Shown piece after piece: positions 25,246 through 33,191 of a stretch of 64,000 nucleotides of DNA. The DNA is from Salininema proteolyticum (GTDB lineage: Bacteria; Actinomycetota; Actinomycetes; Mycobacteriales; Micromonosporaceae), in contig NZ_JBHUNX010000001.1 in assembly GCF_042685645.1 (NCBI RefSeq), forward strand, positions 4,464,001-4,528,000, in the 5' to 3' direction. The notes under the pieces are model-generated. The model had not been told where the DNA came from. It saw only the letters and a list, made by a program, of their open reading frames with translations, and ran no database searches. Each line of letters opens with the position of its first letter. The first letter of the stretch is position 1. The position numbers and the translations under genes are program-made.

Positions 25246-25836
25246 TCAGTCGGCGAACCAGACCAGTTCGTACGTCGCGCCCACGGCGGTGGCGCCCATC
25301 TTCTCCGCCATGGCGGTGGACGCGGCGTTCGCGCTGTCGATATTGAAGTACGCGGAGGTATGGCCTCTGTCGTCCAGTTCCGCGAGCATGCGCCGGGCCA
25401 GGTGCCCTCCGAGCCCTCGCGAACGGAACCGGGGTCGGGCGCCGACGAAGCCTATCCGCGCGCCGTCGCGGTTCAGCCAGGTCCGCCCCATGCCGGCGAA
25501 CTCTCCGTCGGGGTCGAAGGCGAGCAGGTAGAGCGCCGGGTCGTACGGAGGGCTGTCGGCGAGCTCCTCGGCGAACTCCGCCGGGTCCCAGCGCCAGCCC
25601 CGCGTTCCGGGAACGTACTGGCGCATCTCGTCGTCCCACTCGCGCAGGCGGTCGAGGTCCACCTCGTCGCTGCGCTTCAGCGTCCAGTCGGCCTCTCCGC
25701 CCCGGTGCCCGCCGGTCGGGATCCTCCAGTCGACGTCCTTCCTGTCGAAGGCGAAGCCGAGGCCGGTCAGGGAGCGCAGCCGCCGGTGGTCGTCCGGGGC
25801 CACCGTGCGCAGTGGGGCGCCGTAGCGCTCCGCCAC
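25246..25836 (-). CDS. GNAT family acetyltransferase, probably missing its N-terminus
   Basis: The 196-residue ORF holds a C-terminal GNAT domain: FVGARPRFRSRGLGGHLARRML is the acetyl-CoA loop, followed by TSAYFNIDSANAASTAMAEKMG. The N-terminal ~50 residues (to about DWRIPT) look like the end of another GNAT-like half. The same frame continues upstream through an in-frame TGA (25876-25878) to an ATG at 25980 with a leaderless -10 box, so the annotated GTG start at 25836 is probably a remnant start within a broken gene. Confidence 0.75.
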   Translation of the reverse strand: MAERYGAPLRTVAPDDHRRLRSLTGLGFAFDRKDVDWRIPTGGHRGGEADWTLKRSDEVDLDRLREWDDEMRQYVPGTRGWRWDPAEFAEELADSPPYDPALYLLAFDPDGEFAGMGRTWLNRDGARIGFVGARPRFRSRGLGGHLARRMLAELDDRGHTSAYFNIDSANAASTAMAEKMGATAVGATYELVWFAD

Positions 25837-25875
25837 CGCGCGCAGCAGGTCGGGGACGTCGGCGTCGTCGGCCTC

Positions 25876-25980
25876 TCAGCGGAGGTAGACCTTGCCGTCC
25901 GGGCGCCGGAACGCACGCGCCTCACCGTTCGCCGAGGCGTTCTTCCACTTGACGCCGTCCGCGTCGCCAGTCCATGCCAT
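25876..25980 (-). pseudogene. 5' fragment of the GNAT gene, cut off by an in-frame TGA
   Basis: A 34-codon segment (MAWTGDADGVKWKNASANGE at the start, ending GKVYLR-stop) is in the same frame as the GNAT ORF and directly abuts EADDADVPDLLRAVAERYG. TACGCT six bases before its ATG fits the leaderless promoters of this genome. A single-base nonsense change is the simplest reading. If the TGA is natural, the short peptide would be an upstream ORF. Confidence 0.55.
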
Positions 25981-25986
25981 GGCGCC

Positions 25987-25992
25987 AGCGTA
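25987..25992 (-). promoter_or_regulatory. -10 box, leaderless promoter of the GNAT gene
   Basis: TACGCT lies six bases before the ATG at 25980 on the minus strand. Confidence 0.5.
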
Positions 25993-26143
25993 GGTACCGA
26001 TTCGACGGTGGTCAATCCGATTTCCGTTGCGCGTGAACAGCCGCCCGCCCCGAGAGAACGCCTCCGCGATCGGCGGGGAGATGTTCCCTTCCCTTCGCCG
26101 GTTCTTCACGGACGGCGGTCGACAAGAACGGACCGGCACGCGC

Positions 26144-26149
26144 TAGGCT
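26144..26149 (+). promoter_or_regulatory. -10 box, leaderless promoter of lipoprotein gene
   Basis: TAGGCT lies seven bases before the ATG at 26157; there is no ribosome-binding site. Confidence 0.6.
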
Positions 26150-26156
26150 CGAGGGC

Positions 26157-26675
26157 ATGCCTGTCCGTTTCACTCTGGTGCCGGTGACCGCCTCCTCCAT
26201 GGTGCTGCTCGCCGCGGGATGCGGCGGCCTCAACAGCGCCGCGGCCCACGCCTCGCCGCCCACGAAGCCGATCTCCGTGGAGGAGCTGGTCGGGACGTGG
26301 ATCAACGGCAAGGACACGGTCATCCAGTTCCAGGAGGACTACACGGTCGTCATCGGCGGCGACTACGACCGCGAGAAGGACCTGCTCTCAGGCGAGACGC
26401 GGGAAGCGCTGTGGCGGTTGTGCGGCGAGTACCCCTTCGACGAGATCGACAGGGGCGAGGCCACGGTGCCGCCGGACGACTGCGACGAGACCGACATGGG
26501 GGAGTGGGTGCAGATCGACGCGGTCCGGCCCGGCGACCCCGCGCCCATGGACGACCTGGTGCTCACCGGGGAGGCCGGAGAGGGCAGCCTCTACTCCTAC
26601 GACGTCGCGACCGAGCCCGACGAGGACGGCTACTTCTCCAAGGTCGACCAGCCGCTGGCCGGCCTCTCCCGGTAA
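26157..26675 (+). CDS. lipoprotein (unknown)
   Basis: A 172-residue protein with a lipobox (LLAAGC, Cys22) and a mature domain that opens SVEELVGTWINGKDTVIQFQEDYTV, the kind of lipocalin-like beta-barrel opening seen in small actinobacterial lipoproteins. It is acidic overall. The 3' half overlaps the antisense DUF4259 reading frame by 288 bp, because that frame lacks a stop near its expected end. Leaderless promoter. Confidence 0.8.
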   Translation: MPVRFTLVPVTASSMVLLAAGCGGLNSAAAHASPPTKPISVEELVGTWINGKDTVIQFQEDYTVVIGGDYDREKDLLSGETREALWRLCGEYPFDEIDRGEATVPPDDCDETDMGEWVQIDAVRPGDPAPMDDLVLTGEAGEGSLYSYDVATEPDEDGYFSKVDQPLAGLSR

Positions 26676-27083
26676 GTCGGCCAACGCTTCGCGGTACCGG
26701 TCCAGGGAGCGGGCCAGCTCCTCGCCGACGCCCTCGCCCGTCTCGTCCCACAGATCGAACCACTCGTTGTCGGCCGGGTTCTGGACGCGCTCGATCGCCC
26801 CGCGCGCCATGCTCCTCAGCTCCGGGGTGGCGGTCACGGTGATTCCCTTGGAGGCCTGCTCGATCGCGGCGTCCACGATCTCCGGGCGGTGCCGTGCGGC
26901 GAGGACGGCGGCTATCGCCACGGCGGACTGGGCCTCATAGGAGTCGACGTAATCCTCGCCCAGGACGGTACCGAAGGTCTCGCGCACATGGTCCTCGGCC
27001 TCCTCCCGGCTGTGGGCGCGCAGTCCGTCCAGCCCGTCCAGCGCTCCGTCGTTCTCGAACACTCCCGAGCCCCAAGCTCCCAT
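26388..27083 (-). CDS. DUF4259 domain protein with run-on C-terminus
   Basis: The first ~135 residues (MGAWGSGVFENDGALDGLDG ... NEWFDLWDETGEGVGEELARSLDRYREAL) are a full DUF4259 domain, a small family of unknown function. From about 26675 the frame continues antisense to the lipoprotein gene, giving 90 residues of shadow-like sequence (Val/His/Arg-rich). The natural stop seems to have been lost. AGGACGAGG precedes the ATG. Confidence 0.7.
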   Translation of the reverse strand: MGAWGSGVFENDGALDGLDGLRAHSREEAEDHVRETFGTVLGEDYVDSYEAQSAVAIAAVLAARHRPEIVDAAIEQASKGITVTATPELRSMARGAIERVQNPADNEWFDLWDETGEGVGEELARSLDRYREALADLPGEAGQRLVDLGEVAVLVGLGRDVVGVEAALSGLPGEHQVVHGRGVAGPDRVDLHPLPHVGLVAVVRRHRGLAPVDLVEGVLAAQPPQRFPRLA

Positions 27084-27148
27084 GACCTCGTCCTTTCGTC
27101 GGTGACCGGACGAGGGTACCGGCGGTGACCGACAGGCGAACGGAGAAC

Positions 27149-27176
27149 GGGCGCCCCGTCATCCGACCGGGCGCCC
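27149..27176 (-). terminator. hairpin after gnd
   Basis: GGGCGCCC occurs twice, separated by 12 bases, forming a perfect 8-bp stem 16 bp past the gnd stop codon. Confidence 0.55.
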
Positions 27177-27191
27177 GCCTCCGTACTCGTT

Positions 27192-28634
27192 CTAGGACAT
27201 CTTCTCTTCGGAGCGGTCGCCGCTCCAGTCGGTGTGGTAGACGCCGTCCTTGTCGGTGCGCTTATAGGTGTGCGCGCCGAAGAAGTCCCGCTGGCCCTGG
27301 ATCAGGGCGGCGGGCAGTCGGCTGGAGCGGAGGCTGTCGAAGTAGGCCAGCGCCGAGGAGAAGCCGGGCACGGGGATGCCGGCCGAGGCGGCGAAGGCGA
27401 CGACGCGGCGCCAGGCCGGTCCGGCCTCGTTGACGATCTTGGCGAACTCGGGCGCGGCCAGCAGGCTCGGCAGGTTCGGGTTGGAGCGCCAGACCTTCGT
27501 GATGTCGTCGAGGAAGCCGGCGCGGATGATGCAGCCGGAGCGCCACAGAGCCGAGGGCAGTCCGAGGTCGATGTCCCAGCCGTACTCGGCCGAGGCGGCG
27601 CGGATCTCGTCGAAGCCCTGCGCGTAGGCGACGATCTTGGAGGCGTAGAGGGCCTTCCTGACGTCGGAGGCGAACTCCTTCGGAGTCGCTGTGGTCTCGG
27701 CGTTCGGCCCGTCCAGCAGGCCCTTGAGCCCCTCGCGCTGGACGGTGCCGCTGGAGAGGGCGCGGGCGAAAGTGGCCTCCGCGATGCCGGTGACCGGGAC
27801 GCCCAGGTCGAGGGCGGTCTGGACGGTCCAACGCCCGGTGCCCTTCTGCCCGGCCTGGTCCACGACGACGTCGACGAACGGTCGACCGGTCTCGGCGTCG
27901 GTGTGGCCGAGGACCTCGGCGGTGATCTCGATGAGGTAGGACTCGAGCTCTCCGGCGTTCCAGTCGGTGAAGACGTCGGCGATCTCGGCGGGACGCATGG
28001 CCGATCCGCGGCGCAGCAGGTCGTAGGCCTCGCCGATGAGCTGCATGTCGGAGTACTCGATGCCGTTGTGCACCATCTTGACGAAGTGTCCGGCGCCGTC
28101 GGGGCCGAGGTGCGCGCAGCAGGGCGTGCCGTCGGGCGCCTTGGCGGAGACGGCCTCGAGGATCGGGCCGAGGCTCTCGTAGGACTCGGCCGAGCCTCCG
28201 GGCATGATGGACGGTCCCTTGAGCGCGCCCTCCTCGCCGCCGGAGACGCCGGTGCCCACGAAGTGGATGCCGTGCTCGCGCACGGAGGCCTCGCGGCGCA
28301 TGGTGTCGGCGAAGTGCGCGTTGCCGCCGTCGATGATCATGTCGCCCTCTTCGAGGAGCGGGACGAGCTCCGCGATGACCGCGTCGGTGCCCTTGCCCGC
28401 CTGGACCATGAGCATGGCCTTGCGGGGGCGCTCCAGGGAGGCGACGAAGTCCGCCAGGCTTTCGGCGGGGAGGAAGTCCCCTTCGGAGCCGTGGTCGGCG
28501 ATCATGTCGCGGGTGCGCTGCGGGCTGCGGTTGTACACCGCCACCGTGTACCCGTGGTGCGCGAAGTTCCGGGCGAGGTTGGAGCCCATGACGGCCATGC
28601 CGATTACGCCGATGTCGGCTTTCTTGTCACTCAA
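27192..28634 (-). CDS. gnd: 6-phosphogluconate dehydrogenase, decarboxylating
   Basis: A 480-residue enzyme of the long (GndA) type that oxidises 6-phosphogluconate to ribulose-5-phosphate and CO2, producing NADPH in the pentose phosphate pathway. The N-terminal Rossmann motif is GVIGMAVMGSNLARNF with NRSPQRT as the NADP-specific loop. Further motifs are GTGVSGGEEGALKGPSIMPG, FVKMVHNGIEY and GQKGTGRWT. The start is TTG after AGGGAGGATC. It is not linked to zwf or opcA here. Confidence 0.96.
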   Translation of the reverse strand: MSDKKADIGVIGMAVMGSNLARNFAHHGYTVAVYNRSPQRTRDMIADHGSEGDFLPAESLADFVASLERPRKAMLMVQAGKGTDAVIAELVPLLEEGDMIIDGGNAHFADTMRREASVREHGIHFVGTGVSGGEEGALKGPSIMPGGSAESYESLGPILEAVSAKAPDGTPCCAHLGPDGAGHFVKMVHNGIEYSDMQLIGEAYDLLRRGSAMRPAEIADVFTDWNAGELESYLIEITAEVLGHTDAETGRPFVDVVVDQAGQKGTGRWTVQTALDLGVPVTGIAEATFARALSSGTVQREGLKGLLDGPNAETTATPKEFASDVRKALYASKIVAYAQGFDEIRAASAEYGWDIDLGLPSALWRSGCIIRAGFLDDITKVWRSNPNLPSLLAAPEFAKIVNEAGPAWRRVVAFAASAGIPVPGFSSALAYFDSLRSSRLPAALIQGQRDFFGAHTYKRTDKDGVYHTDWSGDRSEEKMS

Positions 28635-28810
28635 TGGTCGATCCTCCCTGTGAGGCGGTCGCTCGGTTGGGCGGTCGGTTCCGGGCTCCGTTGGCCGAAG
28701 GGTCCGCCGTGGGCCTCCAGCATACGGCCAACAGGGCCCCTAGCGGTCGTCCGCGTCGCGGGTCTCACGCTGTGGACTCGTTGAGGCCTTCTGAGCGGGG
28801 CATTCCGCGC

Positions 28811-29401
28811 TCACAGGACGTCGGCGATCGCCGCGGCGACCTCCCGCGAGTCGGCGATGAAGCGCCGGTAGTGGCCCTCCGACTCGTGTTCGAGGCGCAG
28901 TTCGCCGGGCTGGTAGACGGTCAGCCAGCCGCGGTCGAAGGTCCAACCGAGGTCGTCGTGGGGAGGCTCTCGGCCCGCCAGGCGGTCCCGGACGCCCGCG
29001 TCCTCGACGAGGTTCGCGCCGCGGAAGGCGGTGGGCAGGGCCGATCCGGTGGGGTTGTGGAAGGCGGTGCCGTCCCGGTCGAGCTTGACGGCGTACACCT
29101 GGTACCACTCGCGGCCCTCCTCGGGGGCGAACTCGATTCCCGGGACGGGGAAGCCCGCCTCGCAGAAGACGGTGCGGCGCTCTCCATCCTGGTAGAGGAG
29201 GGTTCTGATCTCGGCGTCCTCCTGGAAGAGCATGCCCGCGACCGCCTTTTCGAGGTCCTCGCCCTCTGGCCCTTCGCCTCGCGAAGGGTTCCCGGCGTAC
29301 CGGAATCCGAGGGATCGGGCGGATCTCCGCACTTCGGCCTGTCGTTTCCGGTGCCTGCGTTCGGCGAGCTTGTCGAGGATCGCGGCGAGGAGGAGTTCCA
29401 T
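28811..29401 (-). CDS. hypothetical protein
   Basis: A 196-residue protein. The N-terminus (LLLAAILDKLAERRHRKRQAEVRR) is a short hydrophobic stretch followed by a basic helix, then SLGFRYAGNPSRGEGPE and a beta-rich domain (YQVYAVKLDRDGTAFHNPTG, LGWTFDRGWLTVYQPGE). It resembles many actinobacterial proteins of unknown function that begin with a membrane-proximal helix. The start is supported by a leaderless -10 box (TAGTAT). Confidence 0.65.
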   Translation of the reverse strand: MELLLAAILDKLAERRHRKRQAEVRRSARSLGFRYAGNPSRGEGPEGEDLEKAVAGMLFQEDAEIRTLLYQDGERRTVFCEAGFPVPGIEFAPEEGREWYQVYAVKLDRDGTAFHNPTGSALPTAFRGANLVEDAGVRDRLAGREPPHDDLGWTFDRGWLTVYQPGELRLEHESEGHYRRFIADSREVAAAIADVL

Positions 29402-29407
29402 GAGGCC

Positions 29408-29413
29408 ATACTA
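29408..29413 (-). promoter_or_regulatory. -10 box, leaderless promoter
   Basis: TAGTAT lies six bases before the ATG at 29401 on the minus strand. Confidence 0.65.
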
Positions 29414-29631
29414 CTCAGCGAGGTGCGACTCCGTCCTCGATCCTTCGTGTGAGGAATTTATATGGTTCGTCTTATGAGCATATCGATTCGCTGTATGAAC
29501 TATGTAGGAGACGCCATGGCGCACAAAGTCATCGTCGCCGGCGGTCGATGGGAGGGCCCGCTCCGCCGCGCCTTCCCCTTCGAATCGGTGGAATCGCTCC
29601 TCCAATATGCCGCTCTACCGCTCCCATGGCC

Positions 29632-29637
29632 TAGTCT
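29632..29637 (+). promoter_or_regulatory. -10 box, leaderless promoter of cbs
   Basis: TAGTCT lies six bases before the ATG at 29644. Confidence 0.65.
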
Positions 29638-29643
29638 GTACCC

Positions 29644-31008
29644 ATGAGATACGTTGAGTCGGTTCTGGATCTGATCGGGAACACGCCGCTGGTCAAGTTG
29701 AACTCGGTCGCCGAGGGCATCGAGGCCACCGTGCTCGCCAAGGTCGAGTACCTCAATCCCGGCGGCTCGGTCAAGGACCGTATCGCCTCCGCCATGATCG
29801 ACGCCGCCGAGGCCTCCGGAGCGCTCCGCCCCGGCGGCACCATCGTCGAGCCCACGAGCGGCAACACCGGCGTCGGACTGGCCATGGTCGCCCAGCAGCG
29901 CGGCTACCGCTGCGTCTTCGTATGCCCCGACAAGGTCTCCGAGGACAAGCGCAACGTCCTGGCCGCCTACGGCGCCGAGGTCGTCGTGTGCCCCACGGCC
30001 GTCGCTCCCGACGACCCGCGGTCCTACTACCTGGTCTCCGACCGTCTGGTGGAGGAGATCGAGGGCGCCTGGAAGCCCGACCAGTACTCCAACCCGGACA
30101 ACCCCGCCAGTCACTACCGCTCCACCGGCCCCGAGCTGTGGGACCAGACCGACGGGCGGATCACGCACTTCGTCGCCGGCATCGGCACCGGCGGGACCAT
30201 CAGCGGGACCGGCCAGTACCTCAAGGAGAAGTCCGAGCGGGTCCGCGTCATCGGCGCCGACCCGGAGGGGTCCGTCTACTCCGGAGGGACAGGCCGCCCC
30301 TACCTCGTCGAGGGCGTGGGGGAGGACTTCTGGCCGGACAACTACGACAAGGGCCTTCCCGACGAGATCGTCGAGGTCACCGACGCCGAGGCCTTCGAGA
30401 TGACCCGGCGCTTGGCCCGCGAGGAGGGCCTGCTCGTCGGCGGCTCCGCCGGCATGGCCGTCGTCGCGGCGCTGACCGTCGCCCGCCGGGCCGAGCCCGA
30501 CGACGTGGTCGTGGTGCTCCTGCCGGACGGCGGCCGGGGCTACCTCTCCAAGATCTTCTCCGACGACTGGATGACGACCTACGGCTTCATGACGGCCGGG
30601 GAGCAGGACATGACCGTGGGCGCCGTCCTGGAGCGCAAGCGCCCGGACCTCCCCGAGCTCGTCCACCTGCACCCCACCGACACCGTGCGCGAGGCCATCG
30701 ACATCATGCGCGAGTACGGCGTCAGCCAGTTGCCGGTGCTCAAGGCCGAACCGCCGGTCACCTCCGGCGAGGTGGCCGGGGCCGTGGCGGAGCGCGAGCT
30801 GATGGACCGGCTCTTCCGCGGGGAGGCCACGCTGCACGACACGGTGGAGCGGCTCATGGGCGCTCCGCTGGAGACCATCGGCGCGGGCGACTCCGTGGCC
30901 CACGCCGTCGAGGTGTTCCAGAATCACGACGCCCTGTTCGTCCACGCCGAGGGGAAGCCGGTCGGAATCCTGACGCGCCAGGACCTCCTCGACTACGTCG
31001 AGAACTGA
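29644..31008 (+). CDS. cbs: cystathionine beta-synthase
   Basis: A 454-residue fold-type II PLP enzyme. The PLP lysine is Lys44 in NPGGSVKDR; EPTSGNTGVGLA binds the substrate carboxylate and GTGGTISGTG binds PLP phosphate. Two CBS domains occupy about residues 330-454 (TVREAIDIMREYGVSQLPV and SVAHAVEVFQNHDALFV). It condenses homocysteine with serine in reverse transsulfuration. The CBS tail distinguishes it from plain cysteine synthase. Its 3' end overlaps the convergent protease gene by 16 bp. Confidence 0.94.
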   Translation: MRYVESVLDLIGNTPLVKLNSVAEGIEATVLAKVEYLNPGGSVKDRIASAMIDAAEASGALRPGGTIVEPTSGNTGVGLAMVAQQRGYRCVFVCPDKVSEDKRNVLAAYGAEVVVCPTAVAPDDPRSYYLVSDRLVEEIEGAWKPDQYSNPDNPASHYRSTGPELWDQTDGRITHFVAGIGTGGTISGTGQYLKEKSERVRVIGADPEGSVYSGGTGRPYLVEGVGEDFWPDNYDKGLPDEIVEVTDAEAFEMTRRLAREEGLLVGGSAGMAVVAALTVARRAEPDDVVVVLLPDGGRGYLSKIFSDDWMTTYGFMTAGEQDMTVGAVLERKRPDLPELVHLHPTDTVREAIDIMREYGVSQLPVLKAEPPVTSGEVAGAVAERELMDRLFRGEATLHDTVERLMGAPLETIGAGDSVAHAVEVFQNHDALFVHAEGKPVGILTRQDLLDYVEN

Positions 31009-32039
31009 GCGGACTCCGGGGCGGTCGGCGGTCCCGTGCGGGGCCGCCCTGCTGCGGGCGGTTTTGCTTCTCGCAGCGGCCTTCCGCTCTCCGGTAACGC
31101 CGCGGCCGCGGCGGTCCGCGGCCCCGTCCGCAAGAGGCGCTTGGTCAGCCACACCGCGACGATGACGGCGGGGAGTCCTTTGAGCAGTACGCCTCCGAGG
31201 ATTCCCCACGTGCCGAGGCCCAGGCCGTCGCGCAGCAGCGGCGAGTTCCACAGAGTATGGCAGGCCACCGCGAAGGCGCAGGCTGCCAGGGCCGTGACCC
31301 GAGAGCGGGCCGTCCTCTCCAGCATCGCGTAGACGATCCCGGCTCCGGCGATCGCGGTGAACACCGCGTGCGACCACAGCCCGGCGAGGAGGCCCCGCAC
31401 GATGAACACGGAGACGACCGGTTGGACCTCGTCGCCCGCCCGGTGCAGCACCACCGTCGACATCGCGTAGGCGTAGCCCTCGACGATCTGGAACCCCGCC
31501 CCGCAGAACGCCCCGATCAACAGGCCGTCCAGGGGCGACCGCAGCTGCTGCCAGGCGGTGGCGGCCACCAGGACCACGCCCGCAGCCTTGACCGTCTCCT
31601 CCACGACGGGCGCGCCCATCACCGGGGCCCACTTCTCCGCCCAGGCCGAGTCCACCGACGCGGCCAGAAGGCCCCGCACCGCCCCCGATCCGTACAGGCT
31701 CGTCATGACCGCCACGGTCCCTCCCCAGAGGAGGGCGGCCGTCAGCGCTGCGGGGCCGACGCCGACGCGGTCGGCGATCCTCCGGCGGAAGATCCACAGG
31801 GGGACGGCGAAGAGGGCGAACAGCCCGATCGCGGTGCTGCCCGCGAGCGGGTAGGCCAGCGCCGCGGGAAGGAGGGAGTACAGCAGCAGGATCGTCGACG
31901 CCACGACCAGGGTCAGGAAGGTCCACTGGGCGGGGGAGCCCGGATCGGGCCTCAAGGGGGCCGTCGCGCTAGGTGGCGCGGGCTCGTCGGAAGGCGGGTT
32001 CTCCGCCGTCGGCGCCGGAGAGGTGGGTTCGGGCGTCAC
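30993..32039 (-). CDS. PrsW-type intramembrane metalloprotease
   Basis: A 348-residue polytopic membrane protein (about eight or nine segments). After a Pro/Ala-rich cytoplasmic N-terminus, the family motif VEETVKAAGVV, the GLLIGAFCGAGFQIVEG segment and the histidines in GLWSHAVFTAIAGAG and ACHTLWNS fit the PrsW/Abi superfamily of glutamic-type proteases. PrsW members cleave anti-sigma factors in other bacteria. The GTG start overlaps the stop of the upstream gene (GTGA). The frame upstream of 32039 is shadow. Confidence 0.87.
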   Translation of the reverse strand: MTPEPTSPAPTAENPPSDEPAPPSATAPLRPDPGSPAQWTFLTLVVASTILLLYSLLPAALAYPLAGSTAIGLFALFAVPLWIFRRRIADRVGVGPAALTAALLWGGTVAVMTSLYGSGAVRGLLAASVDSAWAEKWAPVMGAPVVEETVKAAGVVLVAATAWQQLRSPLDGLLIGAFCGAGFQIVEGYAYAMSTVVLHRAGDEVQPVVSVFIVRGLLAGLWSHAVFTAIAGAGIVYAMLERTARSRVTALAACAFAVACHTLWNSPLLRDGLGLGTWGILGGVLLKGLPAVIVAVWLTKRLLRTGPRTAAAAALPESGRPLREAKPPAAGRPRTGPPTAPESAQFST

Positions 32040-32602
32040 AGTCCGCCTTTCACTGTCAGTGTGGACAGAAGCTGGTCGATCCGCTGGGCGGTCTGGTTGT
32101 CGAGGGTGACGGCCGAGACGGTCACCTCCGAGCGGACCCGGTCGGCGACGAAGGCGCACACGAATCCGGTCCCGTTCTCGGTCACGAAGTTGCTGCCCTC
32201 TCCCGCCAGGCCGTTCGCGGCGACGCACGCCCGCTCTTCGGTCATGCGGACGCTCGGGCGCGCTTCCATGAGCCGTTCCAGTTGGCTTGCCAGGTAGTCC
32301 GCGCTGTAATCGTAGGGTCCGGCGGTGGAGATGACGACGTCCGCCGTGCCGACGGTCAGCTCGATCTGGCCCGCCTCGGGCCGGAACTGGCCGGGGCGCA
32401 AGAGGGCGCCATGCGGCGCGATGAAAGAGACCGACCCCAGTTCGAAGAGTTGCCCAGAGATGTCGCGGGAGGGGTTGACGGCCTTGTTGAAGAGGGGGAT
32501 TCCGAGGGCGAAGAGCAGCACGACCGCGGCGACGGCGGCGGAGACGGTCATGGAGCGGAGGCGTGCCACGCCTTCCAGTGTCCACAAAATTCGGCCCGGC
32601 AT
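32036..32602 (-). CDS. membrane-anchored hypothetical protein
   Basis: A 188-residue protein: basic N-terminus, one membrane segment (about residues 18-38, SMTVSAAVAAVVLLFALGIP), then an extracellular domain (SRDISGQLFELGSVSFIAPHGALLRPG...). It overlaps the PrsW-like gene by GTGA and is probably its co-expressed partner, maybe a substrate or regulator. The ATG at 32602 is the first likely start. The frame stays open upstream through the tandem repeats (encoding repeated HPASGIR), so the 5' end is uncertain. Confidence 0.65.
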   Translation of the reverse strand: MPGRILWTLEGVARLRSMTVSAAVAAVVLLFALGIPLFNKAVNPSRDISGQLFELGSVSFIAPHGALLRPGQFRPEAGQIELTVGTADVVISTAGPYDYSADYLASQLERLMEARPSVRMTEERACVAANGLAGEGSNFVTENGTGFVCAFVADRVRSEVTVSAVTLDNQTAQRIDQLLSTLTVKGGL

Positions 32603-32663
32603 CACGTGGTTGGGGCGTTTCGGTGCCGCCGATCTCGCCCGGGGTCGTTTAATCCACAGTAGA

Positions 32664-32717
32664 GAGCGGGTGGAGCGGGTGGAGCGGGTGGAGCGGGTGG
32701 AGCGGGTGGAGCGGGAG
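32664..32717. repeat. 9-bp tandem repeat
   Basis: GAGCGGGTG is repeated five times perfectly, with a sixth copy ending GAG. It is 13 bp from the 7-bp repeat array. Confidence 0.9.
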
Positions 32718-32730
32718 GCGAGAATTCTTT

Positions 32731-32835
32731 GCCGGATGCCGGATGCCGGATGCCGGATGCCGGATGCCGGATGCCGGATGCCGGATGCCGGATGCCGGAT
32801 GCCGGATGCCGGATGCCGGATGCCGGATGCCGGAT
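32731..32835. repeat. 7-bp tandem repeat, 15 copies
   Basis: GCCGGAT is repeated 15 times without a mismatch. Because seven is not a multiple of three and no unit makes a stop, all frames stay open (for example PDAGCRM and HPASGIR peptides). These ORFs are not genes. Perfect copies point to recent slippage. Confidence 0.95.
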
Positions 32836-33191
32836 GCATCCGAACGCTTTCAGACGTGAAGGAGGGCGCAGTGCCTCCCGTGGAAGAGGGCACCGCGCCC
32901 CGAACATGGTTGTGGATAAAGCTTTATGAGCGGACGCGACAACGGTGTGGGGAGTCGCGGTCCGCGGGACCGCCGCCGGCACGGCGCCTTCCGGCGAAGG
33001 CCCGTCCTACGGGACCCGTTCCCGCACTGCCCTTTCCCACAGGCCCCTTCCTATAGGATCCTGCGGGCAGGGCCGTCGCGGACGTCGTCCTCGCCGGCCT
33101 CCCGCCGTGCGCTAGGAACCCGGGCCCCGGTCGGGCGCGAACCCCTGGAAGCCCGCACCGCGAAGGCCCGTCCCGAATCGGACTCGTGTCC
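32836..33191. other. intergenic region after the tandem repeats
   Basis: About 350 bp with no supported gene. It holds the perfect DnaA box at 32910-32919. The rest is GC-rich with no clear promoter or terminator. Confidence 0.4.

Larger units (their letters stand above)
32578..32919. promoter_or_regulatory. DnaA-box-like motifs around tandem repeats
   Basis: TTATCCACA occurs perfectly on the minus strand (TTATCCACAA, 32910-32919). TAATCCACA at 32650-32658 has one mismatch to TTATCCACA, and GTGTCCACA at 32578-32586 has one mismatch to the actinobacterial form TTGTCCACA. Both repeat tracts lie between them. There is no dnaA, dnaN or rep gene nearby, so this is not a chromosomal origin. Confidence 0.4.

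Noticed and set aside
25876..25878. Selenocysteine at the in-frame TGA
   Set aside because: GNAT proteins are not known selenoproteins, and no SECIS-like hairpin was looked for successfully. A nonsense mutation is simpler.
29462..29647. 61-codon ORF ending at the cbs start
   Set aside because: No ribosome-binding site or -10 box at start; the region is the cbs promoter.
32731..32835. CRISPR array
   Set aside because: Units are 7 bp with no spacers and no cas genes nearby.
32325..33056. ORFs reading the 7-bp repeat (PDAGCRM / HPASGIR peptides)
   Set aside because: All frames stay open because the unit has no stop. The repeats explain them without coding.
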